Source: Metellina segmentata (Eukaryota; Arthropoda; Arachnida; Araneae; Tetragnathidae). Taken from it: DNA of 64,000 nt. The first letter of the stretch is position 1. Every line of letters begins with the position of its first letter. The notes below the pieces were generated by a model. It searched no databases. It saw only the letters and a program-made list of their open reading frames with translations, and was not told where the DNA came from. This document shows, one piece after another, positions 36,726 to 49,388 of this stretch. The position numbers and the translations under genes were made by a program. The stretch spans positions 123,825,967 through 123,889,966 of the forward strand of contig OX375881.1 in assembly GCA_947359465.1 (NCBI GenBank). The letters are read 5' to 3'.

Positions 36726-39700
36726 GCAATGATTCCATCAACATTTACTATTAGAAAAGATTACGATGATGGCCAAACATGTGGAGGTGTTGCACTGCTT
36801 ACCTCCCATGACTTGCCAGTCACTCAAATTAACCTCAAAACAAATCTCCAAACTGTTGCTGTAAGGCTTCACGTCAATATCTTAACTGCAATATGTAATT
36901 TATGCTTACCTCCTAAAACCCATATCACCACTTCTGAATTAAATAATTTAATCGATCAACTTCCGCAACCATTCATTGTACTTTGTGACCTAAATGGCCA
37001 TAATATTCTCTGGGGCAATTCAGACATTAATCGTAGAGGCAAACAAATTGAAAAACTAATAACGGACAATGATTTATGTATAATGAATAACGGCCAACCT
37101 ACTTACTTTCACTTACCTTCACTTACTTACCATTCAATAGATCTGGCAATTTGCACTCCTTCAATTTTGCAGTTTTGGACTTTTTGTGTGGTTCCTTACC
37201 TTTACAATAGTGACCATTATCCTATAAAACTAAAATATGCAGGCCAATACTAACGCTCCTCTGTCAGCCAAACTAACTATATATTTGAAACTGCAAACTG
37301 GCCACTCTTTACTAGCCTCGCAGATATTTCTAACTCAGTAGAAACTGGTGACATCGATGAAGTCACTTCAAGGATAACAGACATAATTATAGCTAGTGCT
37401 GACGCCTCAATTAAAAAAGTCAGAAATACGCCTAAAAAACAAAAGAACCCTTGGTGGAATGAGGAATGTAGCGATGCGTATCGGAAGCAAAGGAAAGCCT
37501 GGAATATCTTCAATAGATATCCAACAAGAGAAAACTATATTATTTATAAAAAAACAAAAGCTGCCTTTCGAAAAATTCAACGACTTAGTAAGAGGGATTC
37601 TTGGATAAATTATGTCAATAGTATAAATAGTAAGACCACAAGTAAACAACTATGGAACAGGATTAAAAGAATTTCCGGTGTTTAACCCAATAGACAAATT
37701 CCTATTCTAGAACATAACAATCAAATACTATCGGCACCCAAATACATAGCAAGCACAATTGCTTCATGCCTTTCCGAAATATCTAGCTCCAATAACTACA
37801 CTGAAAGTTTAAAAAAAATTAAAGTTGCATCTGAAAAGACTAAAGTTAATTTTACTTCAAACTGCATACTATCATATAATTGTGATTTTACTTTCTCCGA
37901 ATTGACAAAGGCTTTATCCTTAGTTAACAAATCAACTCCTGGCCCAGATAATATTAGTTACATCATGCTCAAACATTTATCAACTAGTTCTCTAAATAAC
38001 CTCTTGAAATTTTACAGTATAATTTGGAACGAGCACACTTTTCCGCAGTCATGGAGGTATGCTAATATAATACCCATACTTAAGCCGAATAAAGATCCCA
38101 AGAACCCTTCCAACTACCGTCCATTAGCCCTGACAAGCTGCTTATGCAAAATTTTAGAAAAGATGATCAACGCGAGGTTAATTTATATTTTAGAAAAGGA
38201 TGAATGTCTCTCTCCATTTCAAATTGGTTTCAGGAAAAATTGATCCACTATTGATAATCTTGACTGAAATCAGAAACGCATTTGTACAAAATAAACATCT
38301 CGTCTCGATTTTTTTCGATATCGAAAAAGCTTACGATCGAGCATGGAGACATGGAATTTTAAAAGATATTTTTAATTATGATATAAGAGGAAATCTGCCG
38401 ATTTTTATATTCAAATTTTTTTAGAAAAAAAGATATTTTAAAGTAAAGATTGGATCAATTTTTTCAGATGTTTTTACTCAAGAGGAGGGAGTGCCACAAG
38501 GCAGTGTTTTAAGTGTTACTTTATTTATTTTAAAAATTAACAATATTGTTTCTCAATTGCCTCCTTCAGTTAACGGTCGTATTTACGTTGACGATCTGCC
38601 AATTTCATGCGCAGCTAAAGACATTCGTTTAATAGAGTAATATAACTTCAACAGGCCGTTAACAAAATCACACATTGGACTAACGGAAATGGTTTCAGTT
38701 TCTCACCTTCCAAAACCTCGTGTGTTCATTTTTGTAAAAAAATGAAATCTTCACCTTGACCCTGAAATATTTTTCAAAGATATTTTAATTAATGTTGTGG
38801 ACAATATCAAATTTTTAGGTATCATATTTGACAAGAAGTTGACTTTTCAACCGCATATTTTAAATCTACGCAAACGTTGCGAAAACGCTCTTAACATCTT
38901 ACGAGTTTTATCAAAATTATCATGGGGATCCGATCGAGCTTGTCTTTTAAAAATATATAGAGCATTATAATACGATCAAAATTACATTACGGCTGCGTGA
39001 TGTATGGTTCAGCAAGAAAATCTGCTCTTCAAATCCTGAACATTATCCACCACACAGCTTTACGTTTATGTTCTAGTGCCTTTAGGACTTCACCCGTAAG
39101 CAGCTTGTATGTAGAATCTTTTGATCCTCCCCTGGACTTAAGACGACAGTTGTTGTCCTTGGAATATTATTTTAGATTAACCTCAACTCCTCATCACCCA
39201 TTGCATACCTTTCATCACAGTCCATATTTAAAACGCCTTTATCAAGCAAAAACATCCTTCATCCCTACATTCCACTTAAGAATGCTGGATTTAATGAACG
39301 GATCCCCTAAATTTCTTCACTTGATGTCTCCCAGAAAAAACTGTATTATTTCTCTCCTTGGTTTAATCATGATTTTGAATTTCAAAACTCCTTCCAAGAT
39401 TTTTATAAGGCAGATACTTCTGATATTATTTACAAACAACTCTTTCTAAAGCATTTAGAAAAATACTCTAATTGTATACATATTTATACGGACGGGACTA
39501 AAAAGGCAAACTATGTTGGAGCTGCGTTCACTATTAATGATTCCCTTCACAGTTTCAAACTTCATTATTCATGTTCTGTTTTTACCGCTGAAATAATGGC
39601 CATCTATAAAGCACTAGAACATATATCCGATCATTGTCATAAAAATAAATCATTTTCACAGATTCATTAAGTGAACAGTCATTAAAACATCCTGATCATG

Positions 39701-39856
39701 ACAAGTCATCCCATTGTTTTAGAGTCACTGAAAATAATTTATCATCTTTCATCCAAAAATTTTAGCTTGGTATTTTGTTGGATTCCATCTCACGTTGGGA
39801 TATCAAGAAATGAGATTATCGACAAAATCGCCAAATCGGCCGTAAATCATATTAGT
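36726..39856 (+). mobile_element. LINE-A copy 6
   Basis: Parts: endonuclease 36729-37253, RT fingers 37902-38243, palm 38200-38424 (shortened), connection 38997-39449, RNase H to 39856. A private TA duplication at about 38406-38409 (TTTTATATTC for TTTTATTC) adds 2 bp and changes the end of the palm frame. Confidence 0.9.
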
Positions 39857-40191
39857 TGCTTGACAGTTCTTCCTTAGGCTGATTTCCTAATCCTCTGCCT
39901 TGTCGTCCTCCAAACAGTAACACTAGTCCATGAGCATATTTCACTTATTTATTTACAAATTTCTTGACTATAGTATTTACAGGTATAATACATGGTCGGG
40001 AATAATACCCTTCGATCTCCAGCGCAAAACAAAACGTCCTGCTTCCTCGCTGGTCTTCGTGCAAGTCCTTTCTCTTTTAAACCCTCCCCAAACGGGTTCC
40101 TTTTCCAAAAACCCGAGGGGGACCCCCGTGGAGTTCGATTCTATGTCCATCGACCCGTCCCAAACCCGGTGAGGTTACGGGAAACTTCACA
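39857..40191 (-). repeat. Gypsy 3' LTR, array copy 7
   Basis: 335 bp. PPT complement at 40192-40201. Confidence 0.65.
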
Positions 40192-40613
40192 CCTCCCCTC
40201 CGGTTTATAATTACGGGGCCACTTGGTCCCGAAATTGAAACCATAACAAAAAAAATACAATGACCAATACTTCTCTCCTCGGGCAACGTCATCATTCCAA
40301 ATCCAGATACCCAAAAAGGTGTATTGATGTTTGTGTCCCCAAGTCGGCAGGTATGCCTGAAATGAGTCTCTCATGCGTGAGCTCACAAACTTAAATTTTA
40401 CAACTGTAATTATAACTTCTATGCTATCTTTGCACTTATGATAACAAAACAGTTTACTCAAAATACCAAAATGTTAATCCGTTTAATTAAAGAATACTAG
40501 CAATCCAAAACATATTCTTAAATACAGTTGTTTCGTGTAAACAAACCCAATAAATTGCTATATTATGGGATCCATTGATACAGTACAACATATCTTTAGT
40601 GATCATAAAATCA

Positions 40614-41395
40614 CTAGCATTGTTCTTCATACATTCTCGATAAAGCATCAGCATCGGCATTTAAAATACCTGGCTTATGAGCTATCGATACGTTGTACCG
40701 AGGTAAAGCCAATGCCCACCTCTGAAGTCTGGCGTTTTTGGGTACACCTTCCGTTAAATATTTCAATGGATTATGGTCAGTGTGCAACAGTATACTCTGA
40801 CCATACGTCCAAGTGTCAAATTTTCCCAAAGCCCAAATTACCGCGTAAGCCTCTCTTTCAATTGCGCTCCATTTCATTTGCGCAGGTGTGAGCTTTTGGC
40901 TTGCGAATGTTATTGGTCTTGGGTAGCCTTTCTCATCTCCCTGAACCAGACAGGCTCCTATACCCGTTGCTGAGGCATCTGTGTGGATTTCAAACGGCTT
41001 ATTAATATCCGGTGTAGACAGATATACCGCTTTACACAAAGCCTCTTTAAGTTTTTTAAACGCGTTGTCGGCGTCATCGGTCCATGGGATAACATTGGGG
41101 ACTGGTTTCTTCGTTAACTCTGTTAGGGGTTTCGCTATTTCCGCATAGCGTGGCACATACTCCCTGTAGTAGTTCATGAGCCCTAACACTGACCGTAGTG
41201 CCTTTTTCGTTTTAGGCACGTTCAACTGCTGTATTGTCGCTATTTTCCCAGGATCTGGACCATGTTTCCCTGAACCCACCACGTGCCCCAAATACCTTAC
41301 TTCTGCCTTCGCGAAGGAACACTTTTCCAAATTAGCCGCGAAGTTCAAAGACCTTAGAGTTTGGAGTACTGCTTTTAGATGAGTCAAGTGGTCCT

Positions 41396-41448
<53 letters not shown>

Positions 41449-43056
41449 CTGAGAATAAATTATTATATCATCTATAAAGCTCTCTGCGTAATCTGAGTGT
41501 GCCCTCAACGCTTGGTTCATAACCCTTTGGAAAGTGGCTGCGGCTCCTGAGACTCCAAATGGCATGACCCTCCATTGGTATTGCCCTTTGGGTGACACAA
41601 AACTAGTTAGTTCTTTCGAACTCTCCTCCATCGGAATCTCCCAATATCCCTTTAAAAGGTCGAGCGTAGTTAGGAATTTTGCACGTCCTGCCTTGAATCT
41701 TAATTCATCCGAATTTTGCATTGGGAACGCTACAATCTGACTCTCCGCATTGAGACCTCGATAGTCGCAACACAACCGTACAGTACCATCCTTTTTTGCC
41801 ACACAGACTATGGGGTAGGCAATCTCCGCTGTAGACGGTTCAATGAGCTCCCTCATTATCAACTCCTCAATCTGCTTCTCGACCTGCGGTTTAATTGACT
41901 CGGGTATCCTATAAATGTGCGGTTGTTTCCGTTCTACGCCCGGTTTCAGTCGAATTGTGTGGGACTCTACATTGGCTTTCCTCATCTCTCCATTGAATAG
42001 AGAGCCAAATACGTTCAACAAAGAACACAATTCTCGTTTCTGATGTCCTCGTAAGTGATCAAGTCCCTTGCTCTTACCGAACGTCTCGATATTTTGCCTG
42101 CCGTTTATTGGTTTGTCAATAGGCGCGTCCAGGACTTCTCCGAATTCTTCGTCTGACTCATATATTACTCCCACTGCCCCGATGGGTTGTACGTACTTGC
42201 GTATCTTATTTTGATGTAAATGACGGGAACTACCATCTGACAACTTCACTATATACGAGTGGGGTGATTTGACTTCCACTATTTCTCCTGGCCCCATCCA
42301 TCTCGAACAAAGCTTGTTTGTACTGTCGGGAAACAGGACAACTACTTCATCACCCAGTCCGAACTGTCGATTGGAGGACCTTAAATTGTGGAGATGGACG
42401 TACCGTGCCTGTTGTACTTCAGCCTGTGTCGTAGCGAATTCCTGAGCCGATTTTAGCCTATCTCTGAGTGACCTGAGATATTCTGAGACTGATTCCCCCA
42501 CTCCTTGAGGTATCACGGCTTCTTCCACCCAACTGGATTTTAAGATCGCCAACGGGCCTTCCGGTAAAAGACCGTACATTAACATGAACGGTGGTACACC
42601 CGTAGTGGAACTTGGCGCTTCTCTATACGCATATAATAAATAGGGTAGTAATTTATCCCACTCTCTTCCTTGATCACTAATAGCATGATGAAGCATATTT
42701 TTCATGGTCCCTATAAACCTTTCCACTAATCCGTTCGCGGAAGGGTATCCAGGTGTCGAAAACTTTGGGGTTACGTCCAACTTACCCAAAAATTCCTTGG
42801 TTAACAGGGATGCAAAACTTGTCCCATTATCCATAGCGATAATCCGTGGAACCCCCATCCTCATGAACACCTCAGTGAATGCCTCACAGGTTGCCTTTGC
42901 AGTTAACGATCTCAAAGGTACCGCCTCCGGCCATCTACTGTGTTGTTCCATAATGCATAACACTTACTGATGCCCCCTTGAAGATTTAGGCTCTACTGGC
43001 CCAAAAATGTCCGCATTAACCACCTGAAACGGCAACTCAGGAGACCTATTTAAGAA
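40614..43056 (-). pseudogene. pol: Gypsy-like pol, copy 7 (frame broken at CA tract)
   Basis: Integrase to RT motif C reads at 41332-42963 (543 codons with an out-of-frame tail), and the rest at 40614-41444. 24 repeats break the frame; I saw no other disabling change apart from the shared stop at 42964-42966. Confidence 0.88.
41398..41445. repeat. (CA)24 microsatellite inside RT, copy 7
   Basis: 48 bp. Out of frame. Confidence 0.97.
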
Positions 43057-46000
43057 GCAATGATTCCATCAACATTTACTATTAGAAAAGATTACGATGA
43101 TGGCCAAACATGTGGAGGTGTTGCACTGCTTACCTCCCATGACTTGCCAGTCACTCAAATTAACCTCAAAACAAATCTCCAAACTGTTGCTGTAAGGCTT
43201 CACGTCAATATCTTAACTGCAATATGTAATTTATGCTTACCTCCTAAAACCCATATCACCACTTCTGAATTAAATAATTTAATCGATCAACTTCCGCAAC
43301 CATTCATTGTACTTTGTGACCTAAATGGCCATAATATTCTCTGGGGCAATTCAGACATTAATCGTAGAGGCAAACAAATTGAAAAACTAATAACGGACAA
43401 TGATTTATGTATAATGAATAACGGCCAACCTACTTACTTTCACTTACCTTCACTTACTTACCATTCAATAGATCTGGCAATTTGCACTCCTTCAATTTTG
43501 CAGTTTTGGACTTTTTGTGTGGTTCCTTACCTTTACAATAGTGACCATTATCCTATAAAACTAAAATATGCAGGCCAATACTAACCCTCCTCTGTCAGCC
43601 AAACTAACTATATATTTGAAACTGCAAACTGGCCACTCTTTACTAGCCTCGCAGATATTTCTAACACAGTAGAAACTGGTGACATCGATGAAGTCACTTC
43701 AAGGATAACAGACATAATTATAGCTAGTGCTGACGCCTCAATTAAAAAAGTCAGAAATACGCCTAAAAAACAAAAGAACCCTTGGTGGAATGAGGAATGT
43801 AGCGATGCGTATCGGAAGCAAAGGAAAGCCTGGAATATCTTCAATAGATATCCAACAAGAGAAAACTATATTATTTATAAAAAAACAAAAGCTGCCTTTC
43901 GAAAAATTCAACGACTTAGTAAGAGGGATTCTTGGATAAATTATGTCAATAGTATAAATAGTAAGACCACAAGTAAACAACTATGGAACAGGATTAAAAG
44001 AATTTCCGGTGTTTAACCCAATAGACAAATTCCTATTCTAGAACATAACAATCAAATACTATCGGCACCCAAATACATAGCAAGCACAATTGCTTCATGC
44101 CTTTCCGAAATATCTAGCTCCAATAACTACACTGAAAGTTTAAAAAAAATTAAAGTTGCATCTGAAAAGACTAAAGTTAATTTTACTTCAAACTGCATAC
44201 TATCATATAATTGTGATTTTACTTTCTCCGAATTGACAAAGGCTTTATCCTTAGTTAACAAATCAACTCCTGGCCCAGATAATATTAGTTACATCATGCT
44301 CAAACATTTATCAACTAGTTCTCTAAATAACCTCTTGAAATTTTACAGTATAATTTGGAACGAGCACACTTTTCCGCAGTCATGGAGGTATGCTAATATA
44401 ATACCCATACTTAAGCCGAATAAAGATCCCAAGAACCCTTCCAACTACCGTCCATTAGCCCTGACAAGCTGCTTATGCAAAATTTTAGAAAAGATGATCA
44501 ACGCGAGGTTAATTTATATTTTAGAAAAGGATGAATGTCTCTCTCCATTTCAAATTGGTTTCAGGAAAAATTGATCCACTATTGATAATCTTGACTGAAA
44601 TCAGAAACGCATTTGTACAAAATAAACATCTCGTCTCGATTTTTTTCGATATCGAAAAAGCTTACGATCGAGCATGGAGACATGGAATTTTAAAAGATAT
44701 TTTTAATTATGATATAAGAGGAAATCTGCCGATTTTTATTCAAATTTTTTTAGAAAAAAAGATATTTTAAAGTAAAGATTGGATCAATTTTTTCAGATGT
44801 TTTTACTCAAGAGGAGGGAGTGCCACAAGGCAGTGTTTTAAGTGTTACTTTATTTATTTTAAAAATTAACAATATTGTTTCTCAATTGCCTCCTTCAGTT
44901 AACGGTCGTATTTACGTTGACGATCTGCCAATTTCATGCGCAGCTAAAGACATTCGTTTAATAGAGTAATATAACTTCAACAGGCCGTTAACAAAATCAC
45001 ACATTGGACTAACGGAAATGGTTTCAGTTTCTCACCTTCCAAAACCGCGTGTGTTCATTTTTGTAAAAAAATGAAATCTTCACCTTGACCCTGAAATATT
45101 TTTCAAAGATATTTTAATTAATGTTGTGGACAATATCAAATTTTTAGGTATCATATTTGACAAGAAGTTGACTTTTCAACCGCATATTTTAAATCTACGC
45201 AAACGTTGCGAAAACGCTCTTAACATCTTACGAGTTTTATCAAAATTATCATGGGGATCCGATCGAGCTTGTCTTTTAAAAATATATAGAGCATTATAAT
45301 ACGATCAAAATTACATTACGGCTGCGTGATGTATGGTTCAGCAAGAAAATCTGCTCTTCAAATCCTGAACATTATCCACCACACAGCTTTACGTTTATGT
45401 TCTAGTGCCTTTAGGACTTCACCCGTAAGCAGCTTGTATGTAGAATCTTTTGATCCTCCCCTGGACTTAAGACGACAGTTGTTGTCCTTGGAATATTATT
45501 TTAGATTAACCTCAACTCCTCATCACCCATTGCATACCTTTCATCACAGTCCATATTTAAAACGCGCCTTTATCAAGCAAAAACATCCTTCATCCCTACA
45601 TTCCACTTAAGAATGCTGGATTTAATGAACGGATCCCCTAAATTTCTTCACTTGATGTCTCCCAGAAAAAACTGTATTATTTCTCTCCTTGGTTTAATCA
45701 TGATTTTGAATTTCAAAACTCCTTCCAAGATTTTTATAAGGCAGATACTTCTGATATTATTTACAAACAACTCTTTCTAAAGCATTTAGAAAAATACTCT
45801 AATTGTATACATATTTATACGGACGGGACTAAAAAGGCAAACTATGTTGGAGCTGCGTTCACTATTAATGATTCCCTTCACAGTTTCAAACTTCATTATT
45901 CATGTTCTGTTTTTACCGCTGAAATAATGGCCATCTATAAAGCACTAGAACATATATCCGATCATTGTCATAAAAATAAATCATTTTCACAGATTCATTA

Positions 46001-46187
46001 AGTGAACAGTCATTAAAACATCCTGATCATGACAAGTCATCCCATTGTTTTAGAGTCACTGAAAATAATTTATCATCTTTCATCCAAAAATTTTAGCTTG
46101 GTATTTTGTTGGATTCCATCTCACGTTGGGATATCAAGAAATGAGATTATCGACAAAATCGCCAAATCGGCCGTAAATCATATTAGT
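43057..46187 (+). mobile_element. LINE-A copy 7
   Basis: Parts: endonuclease 43060-43584, RT fingers 44233-44574, palm 44531-44770, connection 45326-45610 (cut short), RNase H to 46187. It has the same CG duplication as copy 5 (45563-45566), the ACCCTCC variant of copies 4 and 8, and an AACCGCGTG variant near 45045 found otherwise only in copy 8. Confidence 0.9.
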
Positions 46188-46522
46188 TGCTTGACAGTTC
46201 TTCCTTAGGCTGATTTCCTAATCCTCTGCCTTGTCGTCCTCCAAACAGTAACACTAGTCCATGAGCATATTTCACTTATTTATTTACAAATTTCTTGACT
46301 ATAGTATTTACAGGTATAATACATGGTCGGGAATAATACCCTTCGATCTCCAGCGCAAAACAAAACGTCCTGCTTCCTCGCTGGTCTTCGTGCAAGTCCT
46401 TTCTCTTTTAAACCCTCCCCAAACGGGTTCCTTTTCCAAAAACCCGAGGGGGACCCCCGTGGAGTTCGATTCTATGTCCATCGACCCGTCCCAAACCCGG
46501 TGAGGTTACGGGAAACTTCACA
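46188..46522 (-). repeat. Gypsy 3' LTR, array copy 8
   Basis: 335 bp. PPT complement at 46523-46532. This is the last gypsy LTR of the array. Confidence 0.65.
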
Positions 46523-46944
46523 CCTCCCCTCCGGTTTATAATTACGGGGCCACTTGGTCCCGAAATTGAAACCATAACAAAAAAAATACAATGACCAATA
46601 CTTCTCTCCTCGGGCAACGTCATCATTCCAAATCCAGATACCCAAAAAGGTGTATTGATGTTTGTGTCCCCAAGTCGGCAGGTATGCCTGAAATGAGTCT
46701 CTCATGCGTGAGCTCACAAACTTAAATTTTACAACTGTAATTATAACTTCTATGCTATCTTTGCACTTATGATAACAAAACAGTTTACTCAAAATACCAA
46801 AATGTTAATCCGTTTAATTAAAGAATACTAGCAATCCAAAACATATTCTTAAATACAGTTGTTTCGTGTAAACAAACCCAATAAATTGCTATATTATGGG
46901 ATCCATTGATACAGTACAACATATCTTTAGTGATCATAAAATCA

Positions 46945-47726
46945 CTAGCATTGTTCTTCATACATTCTCGATAAAGCATCAGCATCGGCATTTAAAATAC
47001 CTGGCTTATGAGCTATCGATACGTTGTACCGAGGTAAAGCCAATGCCCACCTCTGAAGTCTGGCGTTTTTGGGTACACCTTCCGTTAAATATTTCAATGG
47101 ATTATGGTCAGTGTGCAACAGTATACTCTGACCATACGTCCAAGTGTCAAATTTTCCCAAAGCCCAAATTACCGCGTAAGCCTCTCTTTCAATTGCGCTC
47201 CATTTCATTTGCGCAGGTGTGAGCTTTTGGCTTGCGAATGTTATTGGTCTTGGGTAGCCTTTCTCATCTCCCTGAACCAGACAGGCTCCTATACCCGTTG
47301 CTGAGGCATCTGTGTGGATTTCAAACGGCTTATTAATATCCGGTGTAGACAGATATACCGCTTTACACAAAGCCTCTTTAAGTTTTTTAAACGCGTTGTC
47401 GGCGTCATCGGTCCATGGGATAACATTGGGGACTGGTTTCTTCGTTAACTCTGTTAGGGGTTTCGCTATTTCCGCATAGCGTGGCACATACTCCCTGTAG
47501 TAGTTCATGAGCCCTAACACTGACCGTAGTGCCTTTTTCGTTTTAGGCACGTTCAACTGCTGTATTGTCGCTATTTTCCCAGGATCTGGACCATGTTTCC
47601 CTGAACCCACCACGTGCCCCAAATACCTTACTTCTGCCTTCGCGAAGGAACACTTTTCCAAATTAGCCGCGAAGTTCAAAGACCTTAGAGTTTGGAGTAC
47701 TGCTTTTAGATGAGTCAAGTGGTCCT

Positions 47727-47780
<54 letters not shown>

Positions 47781-49388
47781 CTGAGAATAAATTATTATAT
47801 CATCTATAAAGCTCTCTGCGTAATCTGAGTGTGCCCTCAACGCTTGGTTCATAACCCTTTGGAAAGTGGCTGCGGCTCCTGAGACTCCAAATGGCATGAC
47901 CCTCCATTGGTATTGCCCTTTGGGTGACACAAAACTAGTTAGTTCTTTCGAACTCTCCTCCATCGGAATCTCCCAATATCCCTTTAAAAGGTCGAGCGTA
48001 GTTAGGAATTTTGCACGTCCTGCCTTGAATCTTAATTCATCCGAATTTTGCATTGGGAACGCTACAATCTGACTCTCCGCATTGAGACCTCGATAGTCGC
48101 AACACAACCGTACAGTACCATCCTTTTTTGCCACACAGACTATGGGGTAGGCAATCTCCGCTGTAGACGGTTCAATGAGCTCCCTCATTATCAACTCCTC
48201 AATCTGCTTCTCGACCTGCGGTTTAATTGACTCGGGTATCCTATAAATGTGCGGTTGTTTCCGTTCTACGCCCGGTTTCAGTCGAATTGTGTGGGACTCT
48301 ACATTGGCTTTCCTCATCTCTCCATTGAATAGAGAGCCAAATACGTTCAACAAAGAACACAATTCTCGTTTCTGATGTCCTCGTAAGTGATCAAGTCCCT
48401 TGCTCTTACCGAACGTCTCGATATTTTGCCTGCCGTTTATTGGTTTGTCAATAGGCGCGTCCAGGACTTCTCCGAATTCTTCGTCTGACTCATATATTAC
48501 TCCCACTGCCCCGATGGGTTGTACGTACTTGCGTATCTTATTTTGATGTAAATGACGGGAACTACCATCTGACAACTTCACTATATACGAGTGGGGTGAT
48601 TTGACTTCCACTATTTCTCCTGGCCCCATCCATCTCGAACAAAGCTTGTTTGTACTGTCGGGAAACAGGACAACTACTTCATCACCCAGTCCGAACTGTC
48701 GATTGGAGGACCTTAAATTGTGGAGATGGACGTACCGTGCCTGTTGTACTTCAGCCTGTGTCGTAGCGAATTCCTGAGCCGATTTTAGCCTATCTCTGAG
48801 TGACCTGAGATATTCTGAGACTGATTCCCCCACTCCTTGAGGTATCACGGCTTCTTCCACCCAACTGGATTTTAAGATCGCCAACGGGCCTTCCGGTAAA
48901 AGACCGTACATTAACATGAACGGTGGTACACCCGTAGTGGAACTTGGCGCTTCTCTATACGCATATAATAAATAGGGTAGTAATTTATCCCACTCTCTTC
49001 CTTGATCACTAATAGCATGATGAAGCATATTTTTCATGGTCCCTATAAACCTTTCCACTAATCCGTTCGCGGAAGGGTATCCAGGTGTCGAAAACTTTGG
49101 GGTTACGTCCAACTTACCCAAAAATTCCTTGGTTAACAGGGATGCAAAACTTGTCCCATTATCCATAGCGATAATCCGTGGAACCCCCATCCTCATGAAC
49201 ACCTCAGTGAATGCCTCACAGGTTGCCTTTGCAGTTAACGATCTCAAAGGTACCGCCTCCGGCCATCTACTGTGTTGTTCCATAATGCATAACACTTACT
49301 GATGCCCCCTTGAAGATTTAGGCTCTACTGGCCCAAAAATGTCCGCATTAACCACCTGAAACGGCAACTCAGGAGACCTATTTAAGAA
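46945..49388 (-). pseudogene. pol: Gypsy-like pol, copy 8 (frame broken by 1-bp loss beside CA tract)
   Basis: Integrase to RT motif C reads at 47715-49295 (526 codons) and the rest at 46945-47778. It has the same CA number and the same missing C as copy 4, although four units lie between them. Shared stop at 49296-49298. Confidence 0.88.
47728..47777. repeat. (CA)25 microsatellite inside RT, copy 8
   Basis: 50 bp with the adjacent C deletion. Identical in length to copy 4. Confidence 0.97.
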
